A DNA stretch of 64,000 nucleotides from Pontibacillus yanchengensis (GCF_009856295.1 NZ_WMEU01000001.1:1240001-1304000); one strand, 5' to 3'. Counted from the first letter of the stretch, positions 16,146 through 24,732 are shown. Translations and numbers: made by a program. Notes: generated by a model not told the origin, from the letters alone.

Positions 16146-16245
16146 CTGGCTTCAGGTTGCTTTTTTGCTCTCTTCCAACCCACTTATGCTCGCTTCAGAT
16201 CGCTTTTTGCTCTCTTCCATCCTACTTATATTGACCCACTGTCCC
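16146..16245. repeat. Degenerate 21-bp-period repeat, locus 2
   Basis: TTTTTGCTCTCTTCCA occurs at 16162 and 16204, 42 bases apart (twice 21), inside a longer imperfect repeat (GCTTCAGGTTGC and GCTTCAGATCGC). Further degenerate CTC/TTCC units follow to about 16290. The gap 16110-16300 holds nothing else. Confidence 0.55.
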
Positions 16246-16293
16246 TTCTTTCGTTCACGTGTATTAGCTCGATTCCTTGTTTCTTTTTCTCTC

Positions 16294-16336
16294 CAAAAAA
16301 ATCGCATGTGCATTCTATTCAGAATACACATGCGAG
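16294..16336 (-). terminator. Terminator of the UPF0237-UPF0210 operon
   Basis: TCGCATGTG...CACATGCGA stem with inner AT pairing; seven T follow on the minus strand. Confidence 0.8.
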
Positions 16337-16350
16337 CTTTCCTAATAGCA

Positions 16351-17712
16351 TTAATTTATCAACGATTGTAATGGAGCCGGTATTCTTCCGCCTCTCTTCA
16401 CAAATCCTTCAGAACTGAAAGGATTAACTCCCATTACGGGGGCTCGGCCTAATAGACCTCCAAACTCAACCATTGTCCCTTCTTCTTTATCTGGTACTGG
16501 GATCACTCGTACAGCTGTTGTTTTTTTGTTGATCATCCCGATGGCTGCTTCGTCTGCAATAATACCTGAGAGCGTTTCGGCAGATGCTTCTCCTGATAAA
16601 GCGATCATGTCTAGTCCAACTGAGCACACACAGGTCATGGCTTCTAGTTTTGGTAACGTCAGGGAGCCATCATTCACTCCTTGAATCATGCCATTGTCCT
16701 CACTGACTGGAATAAACGCACCGCTTAATCCACCTACATACGAACTAGCCATAGCTCCACCTTTTTTCACAGCGTCATTCATTAGTGCTAGAGCGGCAAT
16801 AGTCCCGTGAGTTCCAACACGTTCCACACCAATCTCTTCTAGGATTTCTGCTACACTATCGTTCAATGCGTTTGTTGGTGCAAGGGATAAATCTAAAATA
16901 CCAAATGGCACATCGAGTTGATCCGCAACGGCTCTCCCAACTAGCTCTCCAGCGCGCGTAATTTTAAAGACGGTTTTCTTAATCACTTGAGAGACTTCAC
17001 CGAGATCTGCTTCTGGGTGTTTTTTCAGTGCATTTAATACAACCCCAGGTCCACTTACGCCTACATTCAGTACGGCGTCTCCTTCACCTGTACCATGGAA
17101 AGCGCCGGCCATAAATGGATTATCTTCTACTGGGTTTGAGAAAACAACTAGCTTTGCACATGCGATGCCGTCCTGGTCTCTTGTGTTTTCAGAAGCTTCC
17201 TTAATAATCGTACCCATTTGTTTAACGACATCCATGTTAATACCTGTTCTTGTCGTGGCTACAGAAATCGATGCACAAACGCGGTCTGTTACGGTCAATG
17301 CCTCTGCCAAGGAATCTAGCAACACTTGGTCACCTTTTGTTACTCCTTTATGAACAAGAGCTGAATAGCCTCCGATAAAATCAACACCTATATCCGCTGC
17401 TGCTTTATCTAATGTTTTCGCCAGTTCAATCGCCTGTTCTCTTGTTGCATTGCCAAGTAACTCCGAAATAGGAGTAACCGCAATTCGTTTATTTATGATT
17501 GGTACACCATACTCTTTTTCCACCTGCTCAGCATATGGCTTTAGGTTTTTTGCATAGCTCACTATTTTATCATACACACGTGTTTGCATAGCTGAGAAAT
17601 CTGCATCCGCACAATCCTTGAGATCGATTCCAATAGTAACCGTGCGTATATCTAAGTTTTCCATTTGAACCATGCGTACGGTTTCTGTAATTTCATCTAA
17701 TCCGATATTCAT
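16351..17712 (-). CDS. UPF0210 (PFL-like) family protein
   Basis: A 453-residue cytoplasmic protein of the UPF0210/DUF711 family, sometimes annotated as PFL family because of weak similarity to glycyl-radical enzymes. Typical stretches are [40 protein letters not shown] and [20 protein letters not shown]. No glycyl-radical loop is evident. It follows the ACT-domain gene by 15 bases and shares its glycine-riboswitch leader. Function unknown; the context points to glycine or one-carbon metabolism. Confidence 0.9.
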   Translation of the reverse strand: MNIGLDEITETVRMVQMENLDIRTVTIGIDLKDCADADFSAMQTRVYDKIVSYAKNLKPYAEQVEKEYGVPIINKRIAVTPISELLGNATREQAIELAKTLDKAAADIGVDFIGGYSALVHKGVTKGDQVLLDSLAEALTVTDRVCASISVATTRTGINMDVVKQMGTIIKEASENTRDQDGIACAKLVVFSNPVEDNPFMAGAFHGTGEGDAVLNVGVSGPGVVLNALKKHPEADLGEVSQVIKKTVFKITRAGELVGRAVADQLDVPFGILDLSLAPTNALNDSVAEILEEIGVERVGTHGTIAALALMNDAVKKGGAMASSYVGGLSGAFIPVSEDNGMIQGVNDGSLTLPKLEAMTCVCSVGLDMIALSGEASAETLSGIIADEAAIGMINKKTTAVRVIPVPDKEEGTMVEFGGLLGRAPVMGVNPFSSEGFVKRGGRIPAPLQSLIN

Positions 17713-17727
17713 TGTGAATCGCCCTCC

Positions 17728-18003
17728 TTATATTCGATGCATAGCTTGAAAGACTTCTTCAAGCTGTAGATTAATTTTGACACCGAGCTCTTCGCCAATC
17801 TCATTTAATGTTTGGCGAACGGAATCGAGATCCTCAATTTGCGTTACGTCTACAATCATCATCATCGTAAAGAAATCCTCCACGATTGTTTGATTAATAT
17901 CTAACACGTTTATCTCTTTTTCAGATAAAACAGTTGTAACCTTTGCGATAATTCCTACTTGGTCTTTACCAAGAACACTGACTACTGCGCGTCGATTTTC
18001 CAT
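17728..18003 (-). CDS. ACT-domain protein, UPF0237 family (GcvR-like)
   Basis: A 91-residue protein that is a single ACT domain (RRAVVSVLGKDQVGIIAKVT, then INVLDINQTIVEDFFTMMMI), the fold that binds amino acids. UPF0237 is related to the glycine-cleavage regulator GcvR. GAGGTGA precedes the ATG. It is first in a two-gene operon with UPF0210, directly below a glycine riboswitch. It probably senses glycine or another amino acid and modulates its partner (inference). Confidence 0.88.
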   Translation of the reverse strand: MENRRAVVSVLGKDQVGIIAKVTTVLSEKEINVLDINQTIVEDFFTMMMIVDVTQIEDLDSVRQTLNEIGEELGVKINLQLEEVFQAMHRI

Positions 18004-18071
18004 GTTGCGTCACCTCGTCTATTTGATTTGTTCTAATAAGTCTTATCTTTTCTTAACCTGTCCTCGACATT

Positions 18072-18100
18072 AAAAAAGATTGGAATCCATACATCCAATC
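18072..18100 (-). terminator. Riboswitch expression-platform terminator
   Basis: GATTGGA pairs with TCCAATC on the minus strand and TTTTTT follows. It lies between the glycine aptamer and the UPF0237 gene, as expected for a transcriptional ON switch. Confidence 0.75.
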
Positions 18101-18144
18101 TCATTCAGGCAGTCGTCAAACATACTAAGCTACTTTTAAGTACA

Positions 18145-18240
18145 TCTAACAATCCTGTCCGGTTGCCTGAGATTGTGAACCCTTCGGCGCCGTTTAAACG
18201 GTCTCTCCAGAATTTGCTCCTGTTATAGTGTCACCCATAA
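18145..18240 (-). promoter_or_regulatory. Glycine riboswitch, single aptamer
   Basis: The minus strand reads CTGGAGAGACCG, a short stem, GGCGCCGAAGGG, then AATCTCAGGCAACCGGACAG: the full conserved set of a glycine aptamer (GGAGAG, GCGCCGAAGG, CTCAGG, GGACAG). P1 is AATTCTG pairing with CAGGATT. Only one complete aptamer is visible; a hairpin TGTTAT/ATAACA just upstream could be a ghost partner. It controls the UPF0237-UPF0210 operon through the downstream terminator. Confidence 0.9.
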
Positions 18241-18410
18241 CACTCGTTGCATATATGCAGTTGCGATAAAGGTTATGGTATCAGGCTTCTATGTAATGGT
18301 CAATATAGAAAACTTACCAGCTCATTTTCTTATTGTTAGGCTAAAACTCTCTGAAATAGAAAAATCATAAGTTCCAAGATCCCGTTGTAGCACTATTGGT
18401 GCATATATTT

Positions 18411-18525
18411 GGTTGTCGCTCCTATTTTTCAATTGTTGATCCTAATTTCAACAACTCGCTCCTATATTAAAAGGCGCTCCTGTTTCGATTCTTGCTCTGA
18501 AATCATTGGAAGTTGCTCCAGAGAG
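18411..18525. repeat. Degenerate 21-bp-period repeat, locus 3
   Basis: GTCGCTCCTATTTTTCAA (18415-18432) is identical to 8601-8618. It is followed by GATCCTAATTTC, CTCGCTCCTATATT, GCGCTCCTGTTTCGATT, CTTGCTCTGAAA and GTTGCTCCAGAG at roughly 20-base steps. The order of core variants matches locus 1. Confidence 0.7.
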
Positions 18526-18639
18526 CCACAACACTTAGCCTCCCTTTACGAAAAACTAGGTATCGTTTCAATCATCAAGATAAGATTGGGAGAGTTTTCT
18601 CTTGGTATTCTAGTATTCCTGCTGCGTTACTAATTCAGC

Positions 18640-18774
18640 ATGGTGGAAAAGAAGCTGAGTTATGAAAACTGGAAGCAGTTAAATGAATATATAAGAGAGT
18701 ATATCGACAATCACGCAGAAGACGATGAGGATGGAAGTCTATATAAATTCTTTATATCCTCTTATAAAGAATAG
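18640..18774 (+). CDS. Possible small charged protein (44 aa)
   Basis: MVEKKLSYENWKQLNEYIRE followed by an acidic stretch and LYKFFISSYKE. The composition is protein-like and helical, and a strong terminator follows 8 bases later, but no ribosome site precedes the ATG. It may be the tail of a gene whose 5' end is lost. The rest of 18241-18904 is riboswitch leader, tandem repeat and terminator. Confidence 0.35.
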   Translation: MVEKKLSYENWKQLNEYIREYIDNHAEDDEDGSLYKFFISSYKE

Positions 18775-18782
18775 AGTGATCT

Positions 18783-18823
18783 AAAAAACTGCTCATCCCA
18801 ATAACAAGGGATGAGCAGTTTTT
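18783..18823. terminator. Strong bidirectional terminator
   Basis: AAAAAACTGCTCATCCC pairs with GGGATGAGCAGTTTTTT, between the small frame and the convergent phosphoesterase gene. Confidence 0.85.
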
Positions 18824-18904
18824 TAAATAGTATAAGGTTTATTCTGCTTACAAGTCTAGCTCTAATGCCTCTGCCCGAGGTGAACAAGGCGTGTGCGATT
18901 TTCT

Positions 18905-19690
18905 TTACGATAACTCATGAATCGTAACTTCACTTCGAACCATGAAGCGAATGTTCCAGCGAGATTGACCGATTCCTTTTGAAATGTAAAATGTTCCATT
19001 TGAATGTACATGCTGGCCTTTGTAAATCCCCCTTTTTGCTAATCTTCCCATGTCGGCAACTTTAAATAAATAAGGGACGTTCACCTGTTTTCCATGCAGA
19101 TGGCCTGAAACAAGCATCGTATAAGACTCTTTCAAATCATCCACTATGTCAGGGTCATGGGTCAAAACAAGAATATCTTTAATAAGAGGATTGGAAAATT
19201 GGAAACTCCGCTTTATATCATGATGTCCTTGGCAAAAGTCATCAATTCCTACAATAAATAAATCCTCTTTTTCTACATACTCATTTTTTAACAAATGAAC
19301 CTGATACTTACCTAAAATTTCTTCCAGTTTATGAACCTCTTCAATATACCTATCATGATTGCCTAGTACAGCATACGTTTCCACACCTGTTTGCTGTATC
19401 ATGGTTAAAAAGCGCTCTAGCTTAGGGAATTCTTTTTCATTTTTATCAATAAAGTCTCCTGTTAAAAACACATAATCAGGCTGTTCATCTTCAATCAGTT
19501 GTTTAAGTGTTGTAATAGGCACACGTAAATGCTTAATATGAAGATCACTAATTTGGATAACCTTCTTTTTAGCCTTACTATCCCACTTCACACGCTCTAC
19601 CTTCAACCATCTTGTAGGAAGTAGGAACAACACATCCCATACAATGGCAACAGCTAATACGCTGATAATAATAATTAATACAATCTCCAA
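18905..19690 (-). CDS. Membrane-anchored metallophosphoesterase (YkuE/YaeI-like)
   Basis: A 261-residue calcineurin-type phosphoesterase with an N-terminal membrane anchor (residues 3-25). The metal motifs are ISDLHIKH, TGDFIDKN, LGNHDRY, LTHDPD and SGHLHGKQ, a complete set. Relatives act on UDP-sugars, lipids or cell-wall precursors at the membrane; the substrate here is unknown. It lies leftward, 67 bases after the SDR gene. Confidence 0.88.
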   Translation of the reverse strand: MEIVLIIIISVLAVAIVWDVLFLLPTRWLKVERVKWDSKAKKKVIQISDLHIKHLRVPITTLKQLIEDEQPDYVFLTGDFIDKNEKEFPKLERFLTMIQQTGVETYAVLGNHDRYIEEVHKLEEILGKYQVHLLKNEYVEKEDLFIVGIDDFCQGHHDIKRSFQFSNPLIKDILVLTHDPDIVDDLKESYTMLVSGHLHGKQVNVPYLFKVADMGRLAKRGIYKGQHVHSNGTFYISKGIGQSRWNIRFMVRSEVTIHELS

Positions 19691-19757
19691 AATGATTTCA
19701 CCTACTGATTCTTCTAACTGTATATATTAGTCTATAAAGCTATTTTAAAAATAGAAG

Positions 19758-20594
19758 CTATAACCCTACTTCCTTTTCGCTCCATTCCCAAAACATTTTT
19801 GCCAGTTGCTCATCATTTGCCTTATTGGTAATAGGGACAATGGATTCATTATAGTAATAGTCGCCACTCTTCCCTTCCACTTCAGGGCTGGTTGCTAAAT
19901 AAATGGCAGTACTTGCTCCCTTTTCAGGTGTTCGAAAGAATGGGCTTAGAAAGATCATAACACGCTTACCAAAGCCTGTATTTCTATTCACACCGAGACT
20001 AGTAGCCACAGCACCTGGATGAACAGCATTAACCGTAACACTACTATTCTGAAGTCTTCTTGCCAACTCTTTCGTAAACAACACATTTGCAAGCTTCGAT
20101 TGACCGTATGCTTTCATAACATTGTAGCTTTTGGTTAAATGAGGGTCTTCAAAATGAATTTCCCCCCACTTATGAGCTCCAGATGACACAACAACAATTC
20201 GACCAGCCTCTGCACGCTGTAAGGACTCTATAAGTAAATTCGTTAACAAGAAGTGCCCTAGATGATTCACACCTAGTTGTGCTTCGAAACCATCCTCCGT
20301 TTCCTCTCGTTTTAAATGAACAACACCTGCATTATTCACAAGAATATCTAATTTGCCATAACGTTGTTTGAATTCACTAGCAAATGATCGAATACTTTCC
20401 AAGTTCCCTAAGTCACAGATCATTAAATCAATTGCTTCTGATTGGCTATCCTGTTTAGCCACCTCAAGTGCGGCCTGTCCTCTTGCTTCATTTCGACAAG
20501 CCATTACAACATGTATACCTTGTTTAGCTAATTGAGTAGTCGTAGCTAAACCCATACCTGCATTTGCACCTGTTACTATCGCTATTTTATGCAT
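19758..20594 (-). CDS. Short-chain dehydrogenase/reductase
   Basis: A 278-residue SDR of the retinol-dehydrogenase-like (RDH/WWOX) type. The cofactor loop is TGANAGMG (8-15), the NNAG motif NNAGVVHL is near 87, the catalytic Ser lies in VVVSSGAHKWG, and the Tyr-x3-Lys is Y163-K167 in AYGQSK. The Arg in ACRNEARG suggests NADPH preference. Substrate unknown. AAAGGGGAT precedes the ATG. Confidence 0.88.
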   Translation of the reverse strand: MHKIAIVTGANAGMGLATTTQLAKQGIHVVMACRNEARGQAALEVAKQDSQSEAIDLMICDLGNLESIRSFASEFKQRYGKLDILVNNAGVVHLKREETEDGFEAQLGVNHLGHFLLTNLLIESLQRAEAGRIVVVSSGAHKWGEIHFEDPHLTKSYNVMKAYGQSKLANVLFTKELARRLQNSSVTVNAVHPGAVATSLGVNRNTGFGKRVMIFLSPFFRTPEKGASTAIYLATSPEVEGKSGDYYYNESIVPITNKANDEQLAKMFWEWSEKEVGL

Positions 20595-20617
20595 ACCTTA
20601 ATCCCCTTTGTAAAAAT

Positions 20618-20735
20618 TTCTCGGGGCGCTTCGCTCAACTCCGAGGCTTAAGCAAAGCCTTTTAGTGACGATTTTTGCCACAGAGAGGATTTGCTTAAGA
20701 CCCTGAGGAGAGGTAGGCGCTGGAGCTAAATATTA
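20618..20735. repeat. Structured non-coding element with nested inverted repeats
   Basis: CTTAAGCAAA and TTTGCTTAAG enclose about 45 bases, and CTCGG/CCGAG form an inner hairpin on the left. AGGCGCTGGAGCTA at 20725-20738 matches the core of the 270-bp family, so this may be a diverged member. Confidence 0.4.
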
Positions 20736-20767
20736 GGAAATGCGCAAGGGCCACTTTTATGAAAAAG

Positions 20768-20797
20768 AGGCGAAATCATGGTTGATTCCGCCCTGCT
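20768..20797 (-). terminator. lplJ terminator
   Basis: GGCGGAATCA...TGATTTCGCC stem; TCTTTTTC follows on the minus strand, 16 bases after the lplJ stop. Confidence 0.7.
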
Positions 20798-20812
20798 TCA
20801 CACGTTTTTTTA

Positions 20813-21820
20813 TTAATAGATTAGAGAAAGAAAATCCTCTCGGGATATACGACCAAGATAATGGGAGATATCCAAGTCTTGAATCGCCTCATCGATAGAG
20901 GAACGATCGTAACGTGTTCCGATTAAGCGATTTTCAATTTCGCTTACATCCCCTACACCAAAGAAGTCTCCATAAATCTTCGCATTCTCAATGTTTCCTT
21001 TTTTTACATCAAGACGTACGTCCACTGTACCACCATCAAAGCGATGAGAGTGCTGAATGTTTGCTGCAGGAGATTTTCCATAGTTCCATTCCCACTTCTG
21101 ATAGCGTTCTTCAGAAAGCTCGTAGATCTTCTTCCAATCTTCTTCTGTTAGCTTATATTGTGGAACTTCTTCTATTGATTGAACATCGAAAATATATCTT
21201 AGAAGCATGTCCTTAAACGCCTGCATGGACATGCTTTCATCCACCTCGTCTGAAATATTTGCTACTCGACTGCGAATCGACTTAATTCCTTTCGAGCGGA
21301 TTTTTTCAGATTTCACACGAAGAGCTGAAACAACGTTTTCAATCTCAGAATCGAACATAAGCGTACCATGACTGAACATGCGCCCCTTAGTCGAAAACTG
21401 AGCATTTCCTGAAATTTTACGACCATCTTCTAGCTGGACATCATTTCGTCCAGAGAGCTCTGCCTTCACACCTACTTTTTGCAGAGCATCTGTAACAGGC
21501 TTTGTAAACTTAGCAAAATCATGAAAGCTGTTGCCGTCATCCTTCGTTAAGAAACTGAAGTTCAAGTTTCCTAAATCGTGATATACAGCGCCCCCACCAG
21601 ATAAGCGACGAACAACATGGATGCCATGCTCTTCCACATAATCGGTGTTAATTTCCTCAATCGTATTTTGATTTTTTCCAATGATAATAGAAGGCTCGTT
21701 TATATAAAACAGGAGATATGTATTGTTATTGTCTATATCTAAATTCTTCAATACATACTCTTCAATCGCTAGGTTAATTCGTGGATCTGTAATACCCTCA
21801 TTATCTACAAATAGCATCAT
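20813..21820 (-). CDS. lplJ: Lipoate-protein ligase LplJ (YhfJ)
   Basis: A 335-residue lipoate-protein ligase A. The lipoyl-AMP site RRLSGGGAVYHDLGNLNFSF begins near residue 71, the catalytic Lys lies in KISGNAQF, and the C-terminal accessory domain is present. It attaches free lipoate to E2 subunits and GcvH. GGAGG lies 9 bases before the first of two ATGs. yhfI follows the same order as in B. subtilis. Confidence 0.92.
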   Translation of the reverse strand: MMLFVDNEGITDPRINLAIEEYVLKNLDIDNNNTYLLFYINEPSIIIGKNQNTIEEINTDYVEEHGIHVVRRLSGGGAVYHDLGNLNFSFLTKDDGNSFHDFAKFTKPVTDALQKVGVKAELSGRNDVQLEDGRKISGNAQFSTKGRMFSHGTLMFDSEIENVVSALRVKSEKIRSKGIKSIRSRVANISDEVDESMSMQAFKDMLLRYIFDVQSIEEVPQYKLTEEDWKKIYELSEERYQKWEWNYGKSPAANIQHSHRFDGGTVDVRLDVKKGNIENAKIYGDFFGVGDVSEIENRLIGTRYDRSSIDEAIQDLDISHYLGRISREDFLSLIY

Positions 21821-21915
21821 AACCAGTTTCCTCCTTCAATTCAGTCAACCATTCCTTTTCTTATTGTACTTGAAAGAAGTTGTACCTTCAATTCTAATGG
21901 TCTCATCGACCTAGA

Positions 21916-22650
21916 TTATTCGGTTTCCCAAGTCAACCCTTCATCACACAGTCGAACCGTACCGTCGAATTTCTTACTGGCCTCATCTTGAAGCTTTGTC
22001 ACATCACCAAAGTGTGGTAAATGGCTAAGCCACAGTTCTTTGACATTTGCTTCTTTAGCAATATGCGCGCATTCTGTACTTGTCATGTGGCCTGGCTTTG
22101 ACCCATCCATACCATCATAAAAGTTGCTATCCGTAATTAATAAATCAGCATCCTTGCTGAATGGAATAAACGATTCATTGTAACTTGAGTCTGCTGTGTA
22201 CACGACTGTATGTTTTCCATCGGTGATATTCATGGCATAGCATGGTACTGGATGATTCGTTTTAAGAAACGTTAGTGTAAAAGGGCCGATTTCAATGGAT
22301 TGAGTAGGGTCATACTGCATACCTACTGTAAATTCATGACTTAACGTTTGGAAGGAAGCTTCATCTTCTTTGTGACCATAAATCGGCAATTGCTTATTTG
22401 TCTTTGCCAGTATGTTCTGGACCTTCCAAGCATACTGCATCACACCAATATCAGCTATATGATCAAAGTGATAATGGGAAATAATGATGGCGTTCAAATC
22501 CATTACATCCATTTTGGATTGCAATCTAGATAAGGCACCACTTCCACAATCCACTAATAAAGTGAAGCCTTCCGATGAAAAAATGTAACTAGACGTCGCT
22601 CCATTAGCTGCGGGATATCCTCCCCAAAATCCATTCACTGTTACTTTCAT
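21916..22650 (-). CDS. yhfI: MBL-fold metal-dependent hydrolase, YhfI
   Basis: A 244-residue metallo-beta-lactamase-fold protein with the zinc motif HYHFDH at 59-64, a later Asp in VVYTADSSY and a C-terminal His in WLSHLPHFGD. It resembles RNase Z-like and YhfI hydrolases of unknown substrate. The product is cytoplasmic. It is divergent from yhfH across a control region with repeated GTTGTAATAC-like words. Confidence 0.88.
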   Translation of the reverse strand: MKVTVNGFWGGYPAANGATSSYIFSSEGFTLLVDCGSGALSRLQSKMDVMDLNAIIISHYHFDHIADIGVMQYAWKVQNILAKTNKQLPIYGHKEDEASFQTLSHEFTVGMQYDPTQSIEIGPFTLTFLKTNHPVPCYAMNITDGKHTVVYTADSSYNESFIPFSKDADLLITDSNFYDGMDGSKPGHMTSTECAHIAKEANVKELWLSHLPHFGDVTKLQDEASKKFDGTVRLCDEGLTWETE

Positions 22651-22768
22651 TGTCCTGCCTCCTATAATTAATTGTTGTAGTACTTGTACTGTTATTACGC
22701 TTCAATCCTAGTATATCAGTAAATTTACAGAAAAATAAAAAAAGTACAAGTTGTTATAATACAAATGG

Positions 22769-22797
22769 TTGTAATTTTAAATCTGTTGTAATACAAT
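22769..22797 (+). promoter_or_regulatory. yhfH promoter
   Basis: TTGTAA-17-TACAAT. The word TTGTAATA or TTGTTATA occurs three times between 22751 and 22797, and ACTTGTAC/GTACAAGT form an inverted pair at about 22684 and 22744. An operator is possible. Confidence 0.5.
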
Positions 22798-22832
22798 AAA
22801 TATACACAAACTCATTGGAGGGATTTTCAATT

Positions 22833-22961
22833 ATGATGAACGCTCTTGAATTTTTCAAAAACCTACCGGACAAAAAATGCGCAAAATGCGGAAATGCTTA
22901 TGAGGAGCAAGCAGATTGCTACGGTAACCTTTGCGAAAACTGTGACGACCCAGCAAGATAG
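22833..22961 (+). CDS. yhfH: YhfH-type small zinc-ribbon protein (42 aa)
   Basis: MMNALEFFKNLPDKKCAKCG begins the protein; two CxxC pairs (KCAKCG and LCENCD) plus one more Cys indicate a bound zinc. The FF-x-N-L-P-x-K-K-C opening is the mark of the YhfH family of Bacillus. GGAGGG precedes the first ATG by 10 bases, and the second ATG is also possible. Its position next to yhfI matches B. subtilis. Function unknown. Confidence 0.85.
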   Translation: MMNALEFFKNLPDKKCAKCGNAYEEQADCYGNLCENCDDPAR

Positions 22962-23075
22962 GCACACACTATTTCTATAGTCCATGTTGCCCCTCAGCCT
23001 AGACTCTAAACACCTTCTTAGTAAAATTGCCATTACATTACACATACAAACAACTACAAAGACTTTCCCTTAATG

Positions 23076-23105
23076 AGCGGATAGCGCAATGCTATCCGCT
23101 TTTTA
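23076..23105 (+). terminator. yhfH terminator
   Basis: AGCGGATAGC pairs with GCTATCCGCT, then TTTTT. Confidence 0.8.
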
Positions 23106-23165
23106 CTATTATATAACAGTTATGCTTGAATTTCTCATAAAGAAAGAGTAAGCATCCTTAATTAA

Positions 23166-23430
23166 GAGAACAAAAGCTCGGGGCGCCCGCTTAGGGACGT
23201 ATATGCTGCGGCCCACTCGACGTGGGTCGGTTCGATGTTACTGCTTGAGGCGAACCTACAGGATGTAGGTCCGTTCGCTGGTGCTGCACGATACAGCGAT
23301 CTTAATCGTACCTCCTTCAACCCAGAACTTCACCTGATTCCGTAGGAGATGAAGGAAACACGGGGAGCAATAACAATCGTGGGCGCTGGAGCCGGACTTG
23401 ACCACATCATTTTTTAGTTATACACATGCA
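23166..23430 (+). repeat. 270-bp dispersed repeat, copy with internal insertion
   Basis: It shares AGAACAAAAGC, CGCCCGCTTAGGGACGTATA, the hairpin CCCAC/GTGGG, GGTTCGATGTT, TTCACCTGATTCCGTAGGAGAT, GGAAACACG and GGCGCTGGAGC with the other copies. An extra hairpin (GGCGAACCTACA...TGTAGGTCCGTTCGC) is inserted in the central stem. It lies between convergent yhfH and the LacI gene. Confidence 0.8.
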
Positions 23431-23456
23431 TTGAATTTTATAGCTTAGCGTACTAT

Positions 23457-23497
23457 AAAAAAGTGTCTTTGAAGCAATTTGCTTCAAAGACACTTTT
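23457..23497. terminator. Bidirectional terminator
   Basis: AAAAGTGTCTTTGAAGCAA pairs with TTGCTTCAAAGACACTTTT. Confidence 0.85.
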
Positions 23498-23499
23498 AT

Positions 23500-24513
23500 T
23501 TACATAGGGATTGCCATAGGTTTTGCGGTAGAAGAACGCTTTTTCAAAGTGTGAGGAAATATATAGTCCTCACGTTTATGTCTTCCACGTTGCTCAATCT
23601 GTTGAATGAGAATTTCTACACATTTCTCGGCCATCTCTACTACCGGTTGCTCAATCGTTGTAATCGAAGGGTTCATGAGCTTAGAAATCGTCTGATTATC
23701 AAAACCAACTATTGCTAAATCATCAGGAATACTAATCCCTTTATTCATGGCTTCATAGATGATACCAGCAGCCACTTCATCAGACCCGGTAAAAATTCCA
23801 TCAATATCAGAATCTTCCTGTTGGATAGATTGGAAGATTCCACGTCCACTCTCTACATCGACAGCTTGATTAAAGTCTTCATGCTCCACAAAAGAAACAT
23901 TATGTTTTTGAACCGCTTTCATAAATCCCCTACGACGAGATAAGGAAATGGAGCTATCCATCCCCCCGCTTAGGAAAGCAAGCTTTTGACATCCCTGTTC
24001 AATTAAATGTGTCGTCGCATCATAGGCAGCTTCTTGTTGATCAATATAGATGATTGAGGTATTAGCTTCCTCAATATTTTCATTACATAACACAATCGGT
24101 CCTGAAGGTAAGTATTCTTCTATAGCTGACCATTCATTATGGACAGAAGTCATAATCATACCATCCACTTGCTTGGTACGTATTAGTTCTAAGTAATCTA
24201 GCTCTTTTTGTGAAGAGTAGTGCGTTTGACATATTATAACCTGATATCCCCATTCAGACGCTTTCTTTTCCATTGCTTCAATCATATGACTGAAAAAAGG
24301 ATTGGTAATGCGTGGTAGCAGAATGGCAATCGTCTCGGTTTTTTGACTACGAAGTCTCCGAGCCGATGAATTAGGCACATACCCAAGATCCCTCATCGCA
24401 CCCACTACTCGCTGCCGCTTCTCATCACATACATAAGGTTGATCATTAATCACCCTTGAAACCGTTGTCCTCGACAAGCCGGCATGCCTTGCAACATCCT
24501 CAATAGTTGGCAA
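23500..24513 (-). CDS. LacI family transcriptional regulator
   Basis: A 337-residue repressor. The N-terminal HTH is TIEDVARHAGLSRTTVSRVI, followed by a hinge helix (NSSARRLRSQKT) and a sugar-binding-type core (AILLPRITNPFFSHMIEAME, then DGIFTGSDEVAAGI). No sugar-uptake or catabolic genes adjoin it, so its regulon is elsewhere. An operator-like palindrome lies 38 bases before the start, suggesting autoregulation. Confidence 0.88.
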   Translation of the reverse strand: MPTIEDVARHAGLSRTTVSRVINDQPYVCDEKRQRVVGAMRDLGYVPNSSARRLRSQKTETIAILLPRITNPFFSHMIEAMEKKASEWGYQVIICQTHYSSQKELDYLELIRTKQVDGMIMTSVHNEWSAIEEYLPSGPIVLCNENIEEANTSIIYIDQQEAAYDATTHLIEQGCQKLAFLSGGMDSSISLSRRRGFMKAVQKHNVSFVEHEDFNQAVDVESGRGIFQSIQQEDSDIDGIFTGSDEVAAGIIYEAMNKGISIPDDLAIVGFDNQTISKLMNPSITTIEQPVVEMAEKCVEILIQQIEQRGRHKREDYIFPHTLKKRSSTAKPMAIPM

Positions 24514-24550
24514 AACAAACTCCTCCTGCTCATTAGTAAAATCACGAACT

Positions 24551-24564
24551 TGAAACCGTTTTCA
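24551..24564 (-). promoter_or_regulatory. LacI-type operator, probable autoregulation
   Basis: TGAAACCGTTTTCA is a near-palindrome with the central CG of LacI-family sites. It resembles a cre site but differs at one conserved position. It sits just upstream of the LacI gene. Confidence 0.6.
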
Positions 24565-24648
24565 TAGTTAAAATTTTACTAGTCTTTTGGTAATAACGCA
24601 ATATGAAATTGTGAGTTATGGTAATAGAGGGAGGGGGGGGACGTATCG

Positions 24649-24732
24649 ATACACATGGGCTTCTGCTTGATATGCGTGAGTTTCTTCCTGATATGTGTGG
24701 GTTTTCTATCGATATGCTTGGGTTTCTTCCCG
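24649..24732. repeat. 21-bp tandem repeat, four units (locus 4)
   Basis: Four contiguous 21-mers start at 24649, 24670, 24691 and 24712; units 2 to 4 begin ATATG and share TGGGTTTCTTCC-like bodies. Because 21 is a multiple of 3 the repeat gives an open frame, but no ribosome site fits. The gap 24565-24830 holds only this. Confidence 0.75.

Noticed and set aside
16146-16290. CRISPR array
   Set aside because: Units are imperfect, contiguous at a 21-bp period, with no unique spacers and no cas genes.
24551-24564. CcpA cre site at the LacI-family gene
   Set aside because: The sequence differs from the cre consensus at a conserved position, and an autoregulatory LacI-type operator explains it as well.
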